Below are positions 53,030 to 63,285 of a DNA stretch of 64,000 nucleotides, piece after piece. The translations under genes and the position numbers were made by a program. This stretch comes from Actinopolyspora mortivallis DSM 44261 (lineage in GTDB: Bacteria > Actinomycetota > Actinomycetes > Mycobacteriales > Pseudonocardiaceae), in NCBI RefSeq assembly GCF_000384035.1, contig NZ_KB913024.1, positions 3,249,228-3,313,227 of the forward strand, read 5' to 3'. The notes beneath the pieces were generated by a model. That model was given only the letters and a program-made list of their open reading frames with translations. It was not told the DNA's origin and searched no databases. Every line of letters begins with the position of its first letter. Position 1 is the stretch's first letter.

Positions 53030-55297
53030 TCAGGAGGGGGAGAAACGCCGCAGTCGCAGGCTGTTGGAGACCACGAACCCCGAGGACAACGCCATGGCTC
53101 CCCCGGCGATCAACGGGTTGAGCAGCCCCAGCACCGCCAGCGGGATGGCCGCCAGGTTGTAGCCGAAGGCCCAGACCAGGTTCCCCCTGATGGTGCCCAG
53201 GGTGCGCCGGGCGAGCCGGATCGCGTCGGGGACCGCGGTGAGGTCCTCGCGCACCAGGATCAGGTCCGCAGCCGAGATCGCCACGTCCGTGCCCGCCCCC
53301 ACGGCCAGTCCCAGGTCGGCCGTGGCCAGGGCGGGAGCGTCGTTGACTCCGTCGCCGACCATCGCCACGCTGCGCCCGGAGGCGCGCAGCCGTTCGATCT
53401 CGGCGACCTTCTCGCCGGGCAGCACCCCCGCCACGACCTCCTCGATGCCGACCTCGGAGGCGACGGCCCGGGCCGTGGGCTCGTTGTCGCCGGTCAGCAG
53501 CACGGTCCGCATACCGAGTTCGGAGAGCCGTCGCACGGCGGCCTCGGCGGAGGGCTTGAGGGTGTCGGACAGCGCGAGCACCGCCACGACCGCGCCGTCG
53601 CAGCCGACCAGCACGGTGGTCCGGCCCCGCCGTTCCCAGTCCGCGCGCCGCCGGTCCAGCTCCTCCGGCACCGACATCCCCCGGTCGGTGAACAGTTTGG
53701 CCCGGCCGACCAGGACCTCGTGGCCTTCCACCCGTCCCGTGGCTCCCAGGCCGGGTTCGTTGGTGAAGTCCTCCACCCCGGGCAACGGGGTCTGCCCGTC
53801 GGAGGACTCGGCCCGCGCGGCGGCCACCACCGCCGCGGCCACCGCGTGCTCGGAGGCCAGTTCCACCGCCCCGGCCAGCCGCAGCACCCGGGAACGCGGG
53901 AACCCGGGCACGTGGGACAGTTCCGCCACCGACATCCCGCCGGTGGTGACGGTGCCGGTCTTGTCCAGCACCACCGTGTCGACCTGCCTGGTGGACTCCA
54001 GGGTCTGGTAGCCCTTCAGGAAGATCCCGAGCTGGGCCCCGCGCCCCGAGGCCGCCATCAGGGCCGTCGGGGTGGCCAGTCCCAGGGCGCAGGGGCAGGC
54101 GATGACCAGCACCGACAGCGCCACGGTGAACGCCCGCTCCGGGGAGGCCCCCAGCAGCGACCACGTCAGCAGGGTGAGCGCGGCCAGCACGAGCACGGCG
54201 GGCACGAAGTAGGCCGAGATCCGGTCGGCGAGTCGCTGTACGGCGGCCTTGCCGTCCTGGGCCTGCTCCACCAGCCGCACCATGCCCGCCAGCTGCGTGT
54301 CCGCGCCGACCTTGGTGGCCTCGCTCAGCAGCCAGCCGTGGGAGACCACGGTCCCCCCGGTGACCTCCTCGCCCTCGGTGACCTCGACGGGCACGGACTC
54401 ACCGGTCATGGAGCTGCGGTCCACGGCGGCCCGACCGCGCACCACCCGCCCGTCGGTGGCCACGGTCTCGCCGGGGCGGGTGACGAAGTGCTGGCCCACG
54501 GTCAGCCGCTCGACCGGGATCTCCCGCCGGGTGCCGTCCGGGTCCTCGACCGTGGCGGTCTTGGCGCTCAGTTCGGCCAGCGCCCGCAGCGCGTCCCCGG
54601 CCCGGCGTTGGGCCCTGGCCTCGAAGTACCTGCCCGCCAGCACGAAGGTGGTGACCCCGGCGGCCACTTCGAGATAGGCCGCCCCGTCGGTGTTCAGCAG
54701 CAGCCACAGCCCCGTGGCGTCGTCGGGGGCCGCGCTCGGGGTGAACATCGCGTACAGCGACCACACGCAGGCGGCGAGGATGCCCACCGAGACCAGCGTG
54801 TCCATGGAGGAGGAGCCGTGGCGGGCGTTGACCAGGGCCGCCCGGTGGAACGGCCAGGCCGCCCAACCGGCCACCGGCAGCGCCAGCACGACCACCAGCC
54901 ACTGCCATCCGGGGAAACGGGCCTCGGGCAGCACGGTGAACAGGATCGCCAGGTCGGCCAGCGGGATGAACAGCACCACCGCGACCACGAGCCTGCGCCA
55001 CAGGTCACGCACCCGCTGTCCCGAGTCCTGCTGCCGCCGCTCGGCGGGGCGCAGCACCTCGGCCTGGTAGCCGGCCTTGGCGACCGTGTCGGTGAGCACC
55101 TCCTCGTCGGTGTCGCCGGAGACGGTCACACTGGCCCGCGCGGTGGCGTAGTTGACGCTGGCCCGCACGCCCTCCAGCTTGTTCAGCTTGCGTTCCACCC
55201 TGGTGGCGCAGGCGGCACAGGTCATCCCGCCCACGCTCAGCTCCAGCCGCCGCCCGGAACCGCGTTCGGCCTCCACGGGATCCGCGGACATCGTCAT
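53030..55297 (-). CDS. heavy-metal P1B-type ATPase, probably copper exporting
   Basis: The 755-residue ATPase has one N-terminal HMA domain with GMTCAAC (Cys27, Cys30). About eight membrane helices follow, with the actuator motif TGES (298-301), ion motif CPC (401-403), phosphorylation site DKTGT (445-449) and GDGVNDAP. CPC with one HMA points to Cu+ export. The usual SEHP histidine-proline motif reads SEHA (482-485). The enzyme pumps Cu+ out across the cytoplasmic membrane. It is 81 bases after the zinc-finger anti-sigma gene, in the same direction, and opposite a sigma factor. Confidence 0.92.
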   Translation of the reverse strand: MTMSADPVEAERGSGRRLELSVGGMTCAACATRVERKLNKLEGVRASVNYATARASVTVSGDTDEEVLTDTVAKAGYQAEVLRPAERRQQDSGQRVRDLWRRLVVAVVLFIPLADLAILFTVLPEARFPGWQWLVVVLALPVAGWAAWPFHRAALVNARHGSSSMDTLVSVGILAACVWSLYAMFTPSAAPDDATGLWLLLNTDGAAYLEVAAGVTTFVLAGRYFEARAQRRAGDALRALAELSAKTATVEDPDGTRREIPVERLTVGQHFVTRPGETVATDGRVVRGRAAVDRSSMTGESVPVEVTEGEEVTGGTVVSHGWLLSEATKVGADTQLAGMVRLVEQAQDGKAAVQRLADRISAYFVPAVLVLAALTLLTWSLLGASPERAFTVALSVLVIACPCALGLATPTALMAASGRGAQLGIFLKGYQTLESTRQVDTVVLDKTGTVTTGGMSVAELSHVPGFPRSRVLRLAGAVELASEHAVAAAVVAAARAESSDGQTPLPGVEDFTNEPGLGATGRVEGHEVLVGRAKLFTDRGMSVPEELDRRRADWERRGRTTVLVGCDGAVVAVLALSDTLKPSAEAAVRRLSELGMRTVLLTGDNEPTARAVASEVGIEEVVAGVLPGEKVAEIERLRASGRSVAMVGDGVNDAPALATADLGLAVGAGTDVAISAADLILVREDLTAVPDAIRLARRTLGTIRGNLVWAFGYNLAAIPLAVLGLLNPLIAGGAMALSSGFVVSNSLRLRRFSPS

Positions 55298-55378
55298 GTG
55301 GGCACCTTTCGTGTGATTCGCCGTGACGGTTCGGCCGTCGTCACGCCGCCCGACCTCCAGCCTGGGGTATGGGACCGG

Positions 55379-56134
55379 TCACGCACTCGCGCGGTGGGCG
55401 ACCGGGGTGTCGCCGCCGTCCTCGGTGTCCCGCCGGGTGAACTCGGCCACGCTCGGGGTGCCCGCGTCCGCCTCCCCGGCGGGCGCGGCGGCCCGCGGAC
55501 GTCCGGGGAACCCCTCGGGCTCACGCAGCACGGCCAGCGCGGCGACCAGCACCAGCCCGAGCAGCACCGGGGTGTGGGACAGCACCCTGCCCACCCCCAC
55601 CCGGTCGGAGAACAGGTCCAGCAGGCACAGCCCTCCGAGCACGCCGGTGAAACTGCCCAGCATCGGCAGCAGGGCCACCGCGTGGCGGGCCCGCAGCGCC
55701 ACCCAGAGCAGCGCCACGGCCAGAGCCGTGTTCCAGGACCCGGTCTCGTGGTCGACGTGCGGGACGGTCTCGGCCGTCCCGCCGGGTAGCACGCGCACCC
55801 CCAGCCCGGTGAGTTGCAACACACCCAGGCCGAGTTGGACCAGCGCCACCGCGACGAGCAGACAGCGCAGCACGACCCGCAGCGGTTCACCCCGCGCCCC
55901 CCGCAGCCTGTCCAGCGTACGGGGCCGCAGCGCGGGCAGTACCGCCTCGGTCACGTCCGGTCCGCTCTCGGCGGGCATGACCCGCACCGCCCGGGTGAGG
56001 GCCGTGGCCTCGCGGTACCAGTCGCGGCAGGAGGCGCACCCCCGCAGGTGCCGGTGGGCCCTGCCGCTCTCCTGCTCGGTCGCGGCGCCGTCCAGTTCGG
56101 CGGAGAGGATCTCGACACTCGTCACGCAGTCCAC
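55379..56134 (-). CDS. zf-HC2 membrane anti-sigma-like protein
   Basis: The 251-residue protein starts with a zinc-finger anti-sigma domain: VDCVTSVEILSAEL then HRHLRGCASC (Cys and His pattern H-x3-C-x2-C). After a cytosolic linker it has four or five membrane helices (LRCLLVAVALVQLGLGVLQL; LLPMLGSFTGVLGGLCLLDL; PVLLGLVLVAALAV). Between them is PHVDHETGSWN, with two histidines and a glutamate that could bind metal, at the outer face. It is divergent from the ECF sigma gene. It would hold the sigma factor at the membrane until a signal comes. Start is GTG 56134. Confidence 0.85.
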   Translation of the reverse strand: MDCVTSVEILSAELDGAATEQESGRAHRHLRGCASCRDWYREATALTRAVRVMPAESGPDVTEAVLPALRPRTLDRLRGARGEPLRVVLRCLLVAVALVQLGLGVLQLTGLGVRVLPGGTAETVPHVDHETGSWNTALAVALLWVALRARHAVALLPMLGSFTGVLGGLCLLDLFSDRVGVGRVLSHTPVLLGLVLVAALAVLREPEGFPGRPRAAAPAGEADAGTPSVAEFTRRDTEDGGDTPVAHRASA

Positions 56135-56308
56135 ACGGTGCTGGTCGTCGGCAGCGCCCGCATGGTTCCCGCCACTGTCGGGGAAACCACGGAGACGGTC
56201 GCCGCGGGCGAGCGCGTAGAGTCCGCACCCGGCGAGCGCGACCCCGGCGAGCGCTCGTCGAGGAACCGGATCGGCTCGACGGTGGAGTCCCTCTCCGCCG
56301 GCGGACTC

Positions 56309-56884
56309 ATGGGAACGGGTGTGGACGACCAGGAGCTCACACGCTGCGCGTTCGCGGCCAAGCAGGGCGACACGGACGCCGCCGCCGCGTTCGTCCGCGG
56401 GACACAGCGGCAGGTCTGGCAGTTGCTGCGCCACCTCACCGACGGGAACTCGGCCGAGGACCTCACCCAGGAGTGCTATCTGCGGGCGTTCGGTTCCCTC
56501 GGGTCCTATCGCGGCAGTGCACCGGCGCGTACCTGGCTGCTCTCGATAGCGCGCCGGGTGGCCGCCGACCACCTGCGCCACCGCGCGCGCAGGCCCCGGC
56601 GGGCCGAGCGGGCCGACTGGCAGCGGGCCGCCGAGGCGAGCCAACCGCGCACCCCCGGCCTGCTGGACGGCTACGCCCTGCGCAGCGCCCTGGACGCGCT
56701 GGACCAGCGCCGCCGCGAGGCCTTCGTGCTGACCCAGGTGCTCGGTCTCGGCTACGCGGAGACGGCCCGGGTGCTGGGCTGTCGCACGGGAACGGTGCGT
56801 TCCCGGGTGGCCCGCGCCCGCGGCGAGCTGATGGAGCAGCTGCGCGAACAGGATCCCGGTCGGCTCGCCGAACCGGGCGACTGA
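56309..56884 (+). CDS. ECF-family RNA polymerase sigma factor
   Basis: This 191-residue sigma-70 factor has region 2 (RQVWQLLRHLTDGNSAEDLT, QECYLRAFGSLGSYRG) and region 4 (LDALDQRRREAFVLTQVLGL, then GYAETARVLGCRTGTVRSRV), joined by a basic linker. It directs RNA polymerase to a small stress regulon. It is divergent from its likely anti-sigma factor; copper and cytochrome-oxidase genes are close. It resembles the SigC type of corynebacteria, which controls respiratory genes. Start ATG 56309 gives the normal N-terminus. Confidence 0.9.
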   Translation: MGTGVDDQELTRCAFAAKQGDTDAAAAFVRGTQRQVWQLLRHLTDGNSAEDLTQECYLRAFGSLGSYRGSAPARTWLLSIARRVAADHLRHRARRPRRAERADWQRAAEASQPRTPGLLDGYALRSALDALDQRRREAFVLTQVLGLGYAETARVLGCRTGTVRSRVARARGELMEQLREQDPGRLAEPGD

Positions 56885-58337
<1,453 letters not shown>

Positions 58338-58346
58338 GTGAGCACC

Positions 58347-58377
58347 GGTGCCGGGACCGTTCCCCGGTCCCGGCACC
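58347..58377 (+). terminator. hairpin terminator after serC
   Basis: A perfect 13-bp stem (58347-58359 with 58365-58377) closes a 5-base loop 9 bases after the serC stop. No U-tract follows. Confidence 0.65.
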
Positions 58378-58497
58378 CAGCCCGATCCGGGTATTTCCAC
58401 GGATCCGTACCGGGGCCCGTCCGTCGCAGAATCGTTGCCCGCATCGGTGAACTCGGCGCGTCCTTGCCCGTAACCGCGACCCGCCGGGTTATCGTTA

Positions 58498-58510
58498 TAA
58501 CTTGGTGATC
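58498..58510 (+). promoter_or_regulatory. candidate promoter -10 region of sepH
   Basis: TAACTTGGTGATC lies 31 bases before the sepH ATG, in a TTATCGTTATAAC A+T-rich context. The same 13-mer is upstream of the FtsK-like unit (24864-24876). TAACTT fits a -10 element and GTGATC would be the start site. Confidence 0.4.
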
Positions 58511-58541
58511 TGAAGTCAGCGGGAGGCGCGGGGAGGCACCT

Positions 58542-59552
58542 ATGCGAACGCTGCGAGTGGTGGGACTCGAAGAGGACGGCGAGACGGTCGTCTGCGAGGA
58601 CCCCGACAACGGCGAACGCTTCGCGGTGCCCGCCGACGAGCGACTGCGCGCCGCCGCACGGGGGGACCTGACCCGTCTCGGTCAGGTGCAGATCGAGATG
58701 GAGTCCCAGATGCGCCCGCGGGAGATCCAGGCACGGGTTCGGGCCGGTGCCTCCGTGGAGGAGATAGCCGCGGCGGCGGGGATTCCGGAACAGCGTGTCG
58801 AACGCTACGCCTACCCCGTGCTGTTGGAGCGCGCCCAAGTGGCCGAGCGGGCCCAGCGAGCGCATCCGGTCCGGGAGGACGGCCCGGACGTGCAGACCCT
58901 CGGTGAGGTGGTGGCCCACACCTTCGGTATGCGCGGCCAGGACCACAACGAGACGTCCTGGGACTCCTGGCGCGGCGAGGACGGGACCTGGATCGTCTCG
59001 CTGAGCTGGCGGGCCGGGTGCACGGAGAACACCGCCCACTGGAGCTACCACCCGGGGACCCAGGGCGGAACCATCTCCCCACTGGACGAGGACGCCCTCG
59101 ACCTGCTCGACCCCTCACCCAGCCGACCGTTGCGCACCGTACGCCCCGTCACCGAGCTCGCCCGCGAGGCGCTCGAACTCGACCACGAGGACGCGGAGGA
59201 CGGCGAACGGCACGCCAGCCTGCGGGAGACCCCGGCACCCGTGCTCGGACAGAGCCCGGCGAGCGGGGCACGCGGTGGGGACGGCGCGGAGGAAGCCAGC
59301 GTGAAGACTCCTCATGTACCGCCGGTGAGCACGGGCTCGCTGGTGAGCTCCGTGCCCGGTTCGGCCGAGAACGGCCAACCGCGCGAGACGGACCGCCACG
59401 GAACCTCCACGGCGGAACAGCCCGCCCAGGACGAGACGGACACGGAGGCCGAGCTCTCCGACGAGGAGACCGACCCACCGCAGGGACGCAAGAACCACCC
59501 GATCGTCCCCTCCTGGGAGGACGTGCTGCTGGGAGTGCGTTCCAACCGGTGA
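58542..59552 (+). CDS. sepH: cell division protein SepH
   Basis: The 336-residue protein has the DUF3071 N-terminal domain (MRTLRVVGLEEDGETVVCED, GERFAVPADERLRAAARGDL) with its helix-turn-helix MRPREIQARVRAGASVEEIA. A disordered, acidic tail follows, ending with the conserved NHPIVPSWEDVLLGVRSNR (last residues). SepH of Streptomyces and mycobacteria binds FtsZ and stimulates ring assembly. The conserved tail ending in WEDVLLGVR is visible. It follows serC with its own promoter. Confidence 0.94.
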   Translation: MRTLRVVGLEEDGETVVCEDPDNGERFAVPADERLRAAARGDLTRLGQVQIEMESQMRPREIQARVRAGASVEEIAAAAGIPEQRVERYAYPVLLERAQVAERAQRAHPVREDGPDVQTLGEVVAHTFGMRGQDHNETSWDSWRGEDGTWIVSLSWRAGCTENTAHWSYHPGTQGGTISPLDEDALDLLDPSPSRPLRTVRPVTELAREALELDHEDAEDGERHASLRETPAPVLGQSPASGARGGDGAEEASVKTPHVPPVSTGSLVSSVPGSAENGQPRETDRHGTSTAEQPAQDETDTEAELSDEETDPPQGRKNHPIVPSWEDVLLGVRSNR

Positions 59553-59558
59553 TCCGGG

Positions 59559-59595
59559 ACCGGGTCCCGCCCGACCGGCCCACGCGGGACCCGGT
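59559..59595. terminator. bidirectional hairpin after sepH
   Basis: ACCGGGTCCCGC (59559-59570) pairs perfectly with GCGGGACCCGGT (59584-59595) across a 13-base loop, between convergent sepH and the small membrane gene. Confidence 0.65.
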
Positions 59596-59609
59596 GTCCG
59601 CTCCGGGCC

Positions 59610-59960
59610 TCACCCCAGGCTCCGGTCGACCTCGTCGGTCTCCGCGCTTCCGGTCTCGCTCGGGGGCGTGCCGGTCGTGGCGTTCCGTCGGCGCTGTCGG
59701 GCCCGTTCCAGCAGACTCGTCCCGGAACCACCGCCGAACACGGTGCCGCGAGGTCTTCGGGGGAGGGGACGTCGACCGCCGGAGTCCTCGTCGAGATCGG
59801 AGGCGAGGGCCCGGGCCACGAATCCCCCCGCGACGGCGAGCGCACCGACCGTTCCGGCGATCCAGGCCAGGTAGTCCGTCCCCGGAGCCACTGCGGCGAC
59901 CAGGCTGACCACCAGTGCGAGAGCACCGGTCAGGAACAACACGCGTGCGGGCGCTGACAT
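59610..59960 (-). CDS. small two-helix membrane protein of unknown function
   Basis: The 116-residue protein has two membrane helices (ARVLFLTGALALVVSLVAAV and AWIAGTVGALAVAGGFVARA) and a basic, disordered tail (RRPLPRRPRGTVFGGGSG). I start it at ATG 59960 (MSAPARV). Similar small genes sit beside sepH in actinomycetes; the role is unknown. Confidence 0.7.
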   Translation of the reverse strand: MSAPARVLFLTGALALVVSLVAAVAPGTDYLAWIAGTVGALAVAGGFVARALASDLDEDSGGRRPLPRRPRGTVFGGGSGTSLLERARQRRRNATTGTPPSETGSAETDEVDRSLG

Positions 59961-60052
59961 GACCTTGATTGTGCCCAACGAGGAACCCACAGACCACGAC
60001 CGTCGTGTCACACCGGAGAGGGTCGCCGGGGCAAGTCACTTCTTCCGGGGGA

Positions 60053-60679
60053 TCACCCCAGCAGGCTCAACGGCAGCACCACCCAGGAGATCCCGATCCC
60101 GCAGGCCAGGCCCAGCACCGTCCACCGCCACACCGGCACGCGGCGCCCCAGCCAGATCGACGGGGCGAACCCGCAGGCCACCGCGAGGTTGATCACAACG
60201 GCCAGCACGGGACTCACCTCGCCGATACCGAGGGAGACCACCACGAGCGAGACCGCGACCAGCGCGCTCGTCAGGGCACTCACCGTCAGACCGGTCCGCC
60301 ACGGCACGGCGGCCCGCGACGGCGACACCTCCTCGTGGCCCCGTCCGGCCCCCCGGCCGTGTCCCGGCGGAGCAACCCGGCGCAGCTGCCCGCCCACCGG
60401 GTCCCGGTAGCCGATCGGCTCACCGGTCTCCGTGGCCAGCCGCGCGGCCAGCCGCTCGCCCCGGCGCGCCACCACCGGCCCGACCTCCTCGGCGGCGAGC
60501 TCCCCGCGACGCATCCGTTCGATCACCTCGGCCCACTCCCCGAGCGCGGCGGCCAGTTCCGCCGAGACTCCCAGGTGCTCGGGGGACAGACCGAGCCACT
60601 CGACCGTGTCCACGAGCACCGCACCGCCCCGTCCCGCGCGCAGTTCCAGCTCGGGTTCCTCGCGGGCAGCACTGTTCAC
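60053..60679 (-). CDS. DUF2537 membrane protein
   Basis: The 208-residue protein has a soluble N-terminal part (about 1-120) and four membrane helices (TGLTVSALTSALVAVSLVVV, LAVVINLAVACGFAPSIWLG, WTVLGLACGIGISWVVLPLS). This matches DUF2537 proteins next to SpoU-type methyltransferase genes. The function is unknown. It follows the methyltransferase gene after 63 bases. Confidence 0.82.
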   Translation of the reverse strand: MNSAAREEPELELRAGRGGAVLVDTVEWLGLSPEHLGVSAELAAALGEWAEVIERMRRGELAAEEVGPVVARRGERLAARLATETGEPIGYRDPVGGQLRRVAPPGHGRGAGRGHEEVSPSRAAVPWRTGLTVSALTSALVAVSLVVVSLGIGEVSPVLAVVINLAVACGFAPSIWLGRRVPVWRWTVLGLACGIGISWVVLPLSLLG

Positions 60680-60742
60680 CAGCCACCTCGTGGTCTCTCG
60701 ACTGCTTCTCGGAACGGGCTCCAGGCCCGGTCGGGGCCTTCC

Positions 60743-61564
60743 TCAGCCCAGCGACTCCTCGCTCATCGCGTGGAAGACGATCGCCGCCGAGGCGGCCACG
60801 TTCAACGAGTCCACCCCCCGGGCCATGGGGATCCCCACCGTGAGGTCGGCGGCCCGCAACGCTCCCTCGCTGAGCCCGGGTCCCTCCGAGCCCAGCAGCA
60901 CCGCGACCCTCCCCCGGGACAGCCCGGCCCGGCCGACCGGCACGGCGTCGGGGCGGGGCGCCAACGCCGCCACCCGGAAACCGGCGGCCCCGAGCAGTTC
61001 CAGGTCCCGCGGCCACTCGTTCAACCGGGCGAAGGGCACCCGCAGCACGTGCCCCATGGAAACCCGGACGCTGCGCCGGTACAGCGGGTCCGAGCACCCC
61101 TTGCCGAGCAACACCCCGTCCAGGCCCAGGCCCGCCGCGTTGCGGAACATCGCGCCCAGGTTCTCGTGGTCGACCACGCCCTCCAGCACGGCGAGCCGGC
61201 GGGAGCTCTCGATCAGCCGGACCGGGTCGGGTTCGGGCGGACGGTCGGCCACGGCGAGCACCCCCCGGTTCAGGTGAAAGCCCACGATCTTGGCCAACAC
61301 GTCCGGGGTCACGACGTAGGCGGGCACGTCCAGGTGCTCCAGGGAGTCGGCCAGCGCGTCGAGGCGGCGGCGCTCCCCGAGCAGCCCGCGCAGCGGGTAC
61401 GGCGAGTCCAGCAGCCGTTCGACCACCAGCCTGCCCTCCCCGATGACCAGCCCCCGCCCTCCGGGACGGTCGGGACGGCGATCGGCCGTGGTCAAATCGC
61501 GGAAATCGTCGACCGCGGGATCCTCCGGGTCGGTCACTTCGATCAATCTGGCCACGCACCGCAT
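60743..61564 (-). CDS. TrmH/SpoU-family RNA 2'-O-methyltransferase
   Basis: The 273-residue SPOUT methyltransferase has the three SpoU motifs: LEGVVDHENLGAMFRNAAGL, VLLGSEGPGLSEGALRAADL and IPMARGVDSLNVAASAAIVF, with an N-terminal substrate-binding domain (SpoU_sub_bind, VIGEGRLVVERLLDSP). It methylates the ribose 2'-OH of tRNA or rRNA using S-adenosylmethionine through a trefoil-knot fold. The exact target is not readable. The start is ATG 61564, with GTG 61555 as an alternative. Confidence 0.93.
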   Translation of the reverse strand: MRCVARLIEVTDPEDPAVDDFRDLTTADRRPDRPGGRGLVIGEGRLVVERLLDSPYPLRGLLGERRRLDALADSLEHLDVPAYVVTPDVLAKIVGFHLNRGVLAVADRPPEPDPVRLIESSRRLAVLEGVVDHENLGAMFRNAAGLGLDGVLLGKGCSDPLYRRSVRVSMGHVLRVPFARLNEWPRDLELLGAAGFRVAALAPRPDAVPVGRAGLSRGRVAVLLGSEGPGLSEGALRAADLTVGIPMARGVDSLNVAASAAIVFHAMSEESLG

Positions 61565-61752
61565 CTTCCCATCCCGACCTCCGGAGGGACGCCGACCACC
61601 CGGTCCCGATGTCCTCCCGCGGCCCCGGTTCCGTCAGCCACGGAAAAATGAATCCCGCACGGAATCCGACCGTGGCAGGCATAACGAGCCCCGGCGAGGT
61701 GTTCTACTCCGGTGGATCCGACGTCGGCAGGAACACGGGAAGGTCCGCGCGC

Positions 61753-63060
61753 ATGAACGACGCCCAGCGGAACGACTCCGCCCACACCACCGCCCCGGCC
61801 GAACAGGCCTCCGAGCCCGGAAGCGCCGAACCCTCCGCCACGGACTCGGCGGAGAACTCGACGCTGCGCCGCAAGGCGCGGTTCGCGCTCATCCTCGGTG
61901 GTCTGACCGCGTTCGGGCCGTTGACCATCGACATGTACCTGCCCGCGCTGCCCCAGCTGACCGAGGAGCTGCACGCCAGCTCGGCGCAGGGACAGCTGAC
62001 CCTGACGGCCGTGCTGCTCGGACTGGCCTTCGGTCAGCTCGCGGCCGGACCGATCAGCGACGCGGTGGGCAGGCGCACCCCCCTGCTGGTGGGGCTGGTG
62101 GTGTATCTGACGGCCTCGGTGCTGTGCGCGGTCTCGGGCGACATCCACACCCTGACCGTCCTGCGCGCCTTACAGGGTTTCGGGGCCGCCGCCGGGATGG
62201 TGATAGCCAGGGCGGCGGTGCGCGACCTCTACTCCGGGGTGGAGGCCGCCCGGTTCTTCTCCGCGCTCATGCTGGTCACCGGGCTGGCCCCGGTGTTGGC
62301 CCCGGTGATCGGCGGCCAGATACTGGCCCACACCACCTGGCGCGGGGTGTTCGTGGTGCTGTCCGGTTTCGCCGTGACGCTGCTGCTGGTCACCCTGCTC
62401 GCCCTGCCGGAGACCAAGCCGAGGCGGTGGCGCACGCCCCTGCGGGTGGGGGCGACGCTGCGCACCTTCGGCGGGCTGCTGTCCACTCCCTCCTTCCTCG
62501 GCAACGCGCTGGCGGCGGGACTGGCGATGGCGGCCATGTTCTCCTACATCAGCGGCTCCTCCTACGTGTTGCAGGACATCCACGGTCTCTCCCCGCAGAC
62601 CTACAGCCTGGTCTTCGGGATGAACGCGGTGGGACTGGTGGCGGGTGGCCAGGCCAACGCCCGGCTGGTCGGCCGGGTGGCCACGGAGTCCCAGCTGCTG
62701 CTGACCGCCCTGGTCGGCTGCACCCTGGCCGGGCTGGTGCTGGTCTCGGCCGTGCTGCTGGGACTGCCGCTGCCGGTGCTGCTGGCCGGACTGTTCGTGA
62801 TGATCTCCGGGCTCGGGTTCGTGCTGCCCAACACCACGATGCTCGCGCTGGCCGAACACCGCGAGGTCGCGGGAAGCGCCTCGGCGCTGCTCGGTGTCTC
62901 CCAGTTCGTGGTTGGGGCGCTGGCCGCGCCCCTGGTGGGACTGGGCGGTGTGGACTCCGCGTTGCCGATGGTGCTGGTGATGTTCACGGTCGTGGCGGCC
63001 TCGCTGACCGTGTACCTGACGCTGGGCCGACGTGGGGTCTCGCCGAGCGCCACGGGCTGA
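61753..63060 (+). CDS. Bcr/CflA-type MFS drug-efflux transporter
   Basis: This 435-residue MFS protein has twelve helices with the Bcr/CflA signature LTIDMYLPALPQLTEELHAS, the A-motif GPISDAVGRRTPLLVG and ALQGFGAAAGMVIARAAVRD. Members export bicyclomycin, chloramphenicol and similar drugs by H+ antiport. An acidic 50-residue leader precedes the first helix. I start it at ATG 61753 after GGAAGG. It is divergent from the methyltransferase. Confidence 0.9.
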   Translation: MNDAQRNDSAHTTAPAEQASEPGSAEPSATDSAENSTLRRKARFALILGGLTAFGPLTIDMYLPALPQLTEELHASSAQGQLTLTAVLLGLAFGQLAAGPISDAVGRRTPLLVGLVVYLTASVLCAVSGDIHTLTVLRALQGFGAAAGMVIARAAVRDLYSGVEAARFFSALMLVTGLAPVLAPVIGGQILAHTTWRGVFVVLSGFAVTLLLVTLLALPETKPRRWRTPLRVGATLRTFGGLLSTPSFLGNALAAGLAMAAMFSYISGSSYVLQDIHGLSPQTYSLVFGMNAVGLVAGGQANARLVGRVATESQLLLTALVGCTLAGLVLVSAVLLGLPLPVLLAGLFVMISGLGFVLPNTTMLALAEHREVAGSASALLGVSQFVVGALAAPLVGLGGVDSALPMVLVMFTVVAASLTVYLTLGRRGVSPSATG

Positions 63061-63285
63061 CCCACCCCGGCCGCGCTGCGCGGGTGTCAACCTGACGGAG
63101 GACAAGCTCTCCACCCCGTGGACGGATCCTCACGGAAGGTGATCACGAGCCGTTACCCGTTCGCCGTAGGGGGCCACCGTTTTGGACGCTGGCCATCCCA
63201 CGACGGGGTGTGCCACCGTTGGAATCCGGCGCTGACCAGCACGGAAGCTGCCGATTTCGCGCCGGTGGGATCGGGGTGACGCGGC

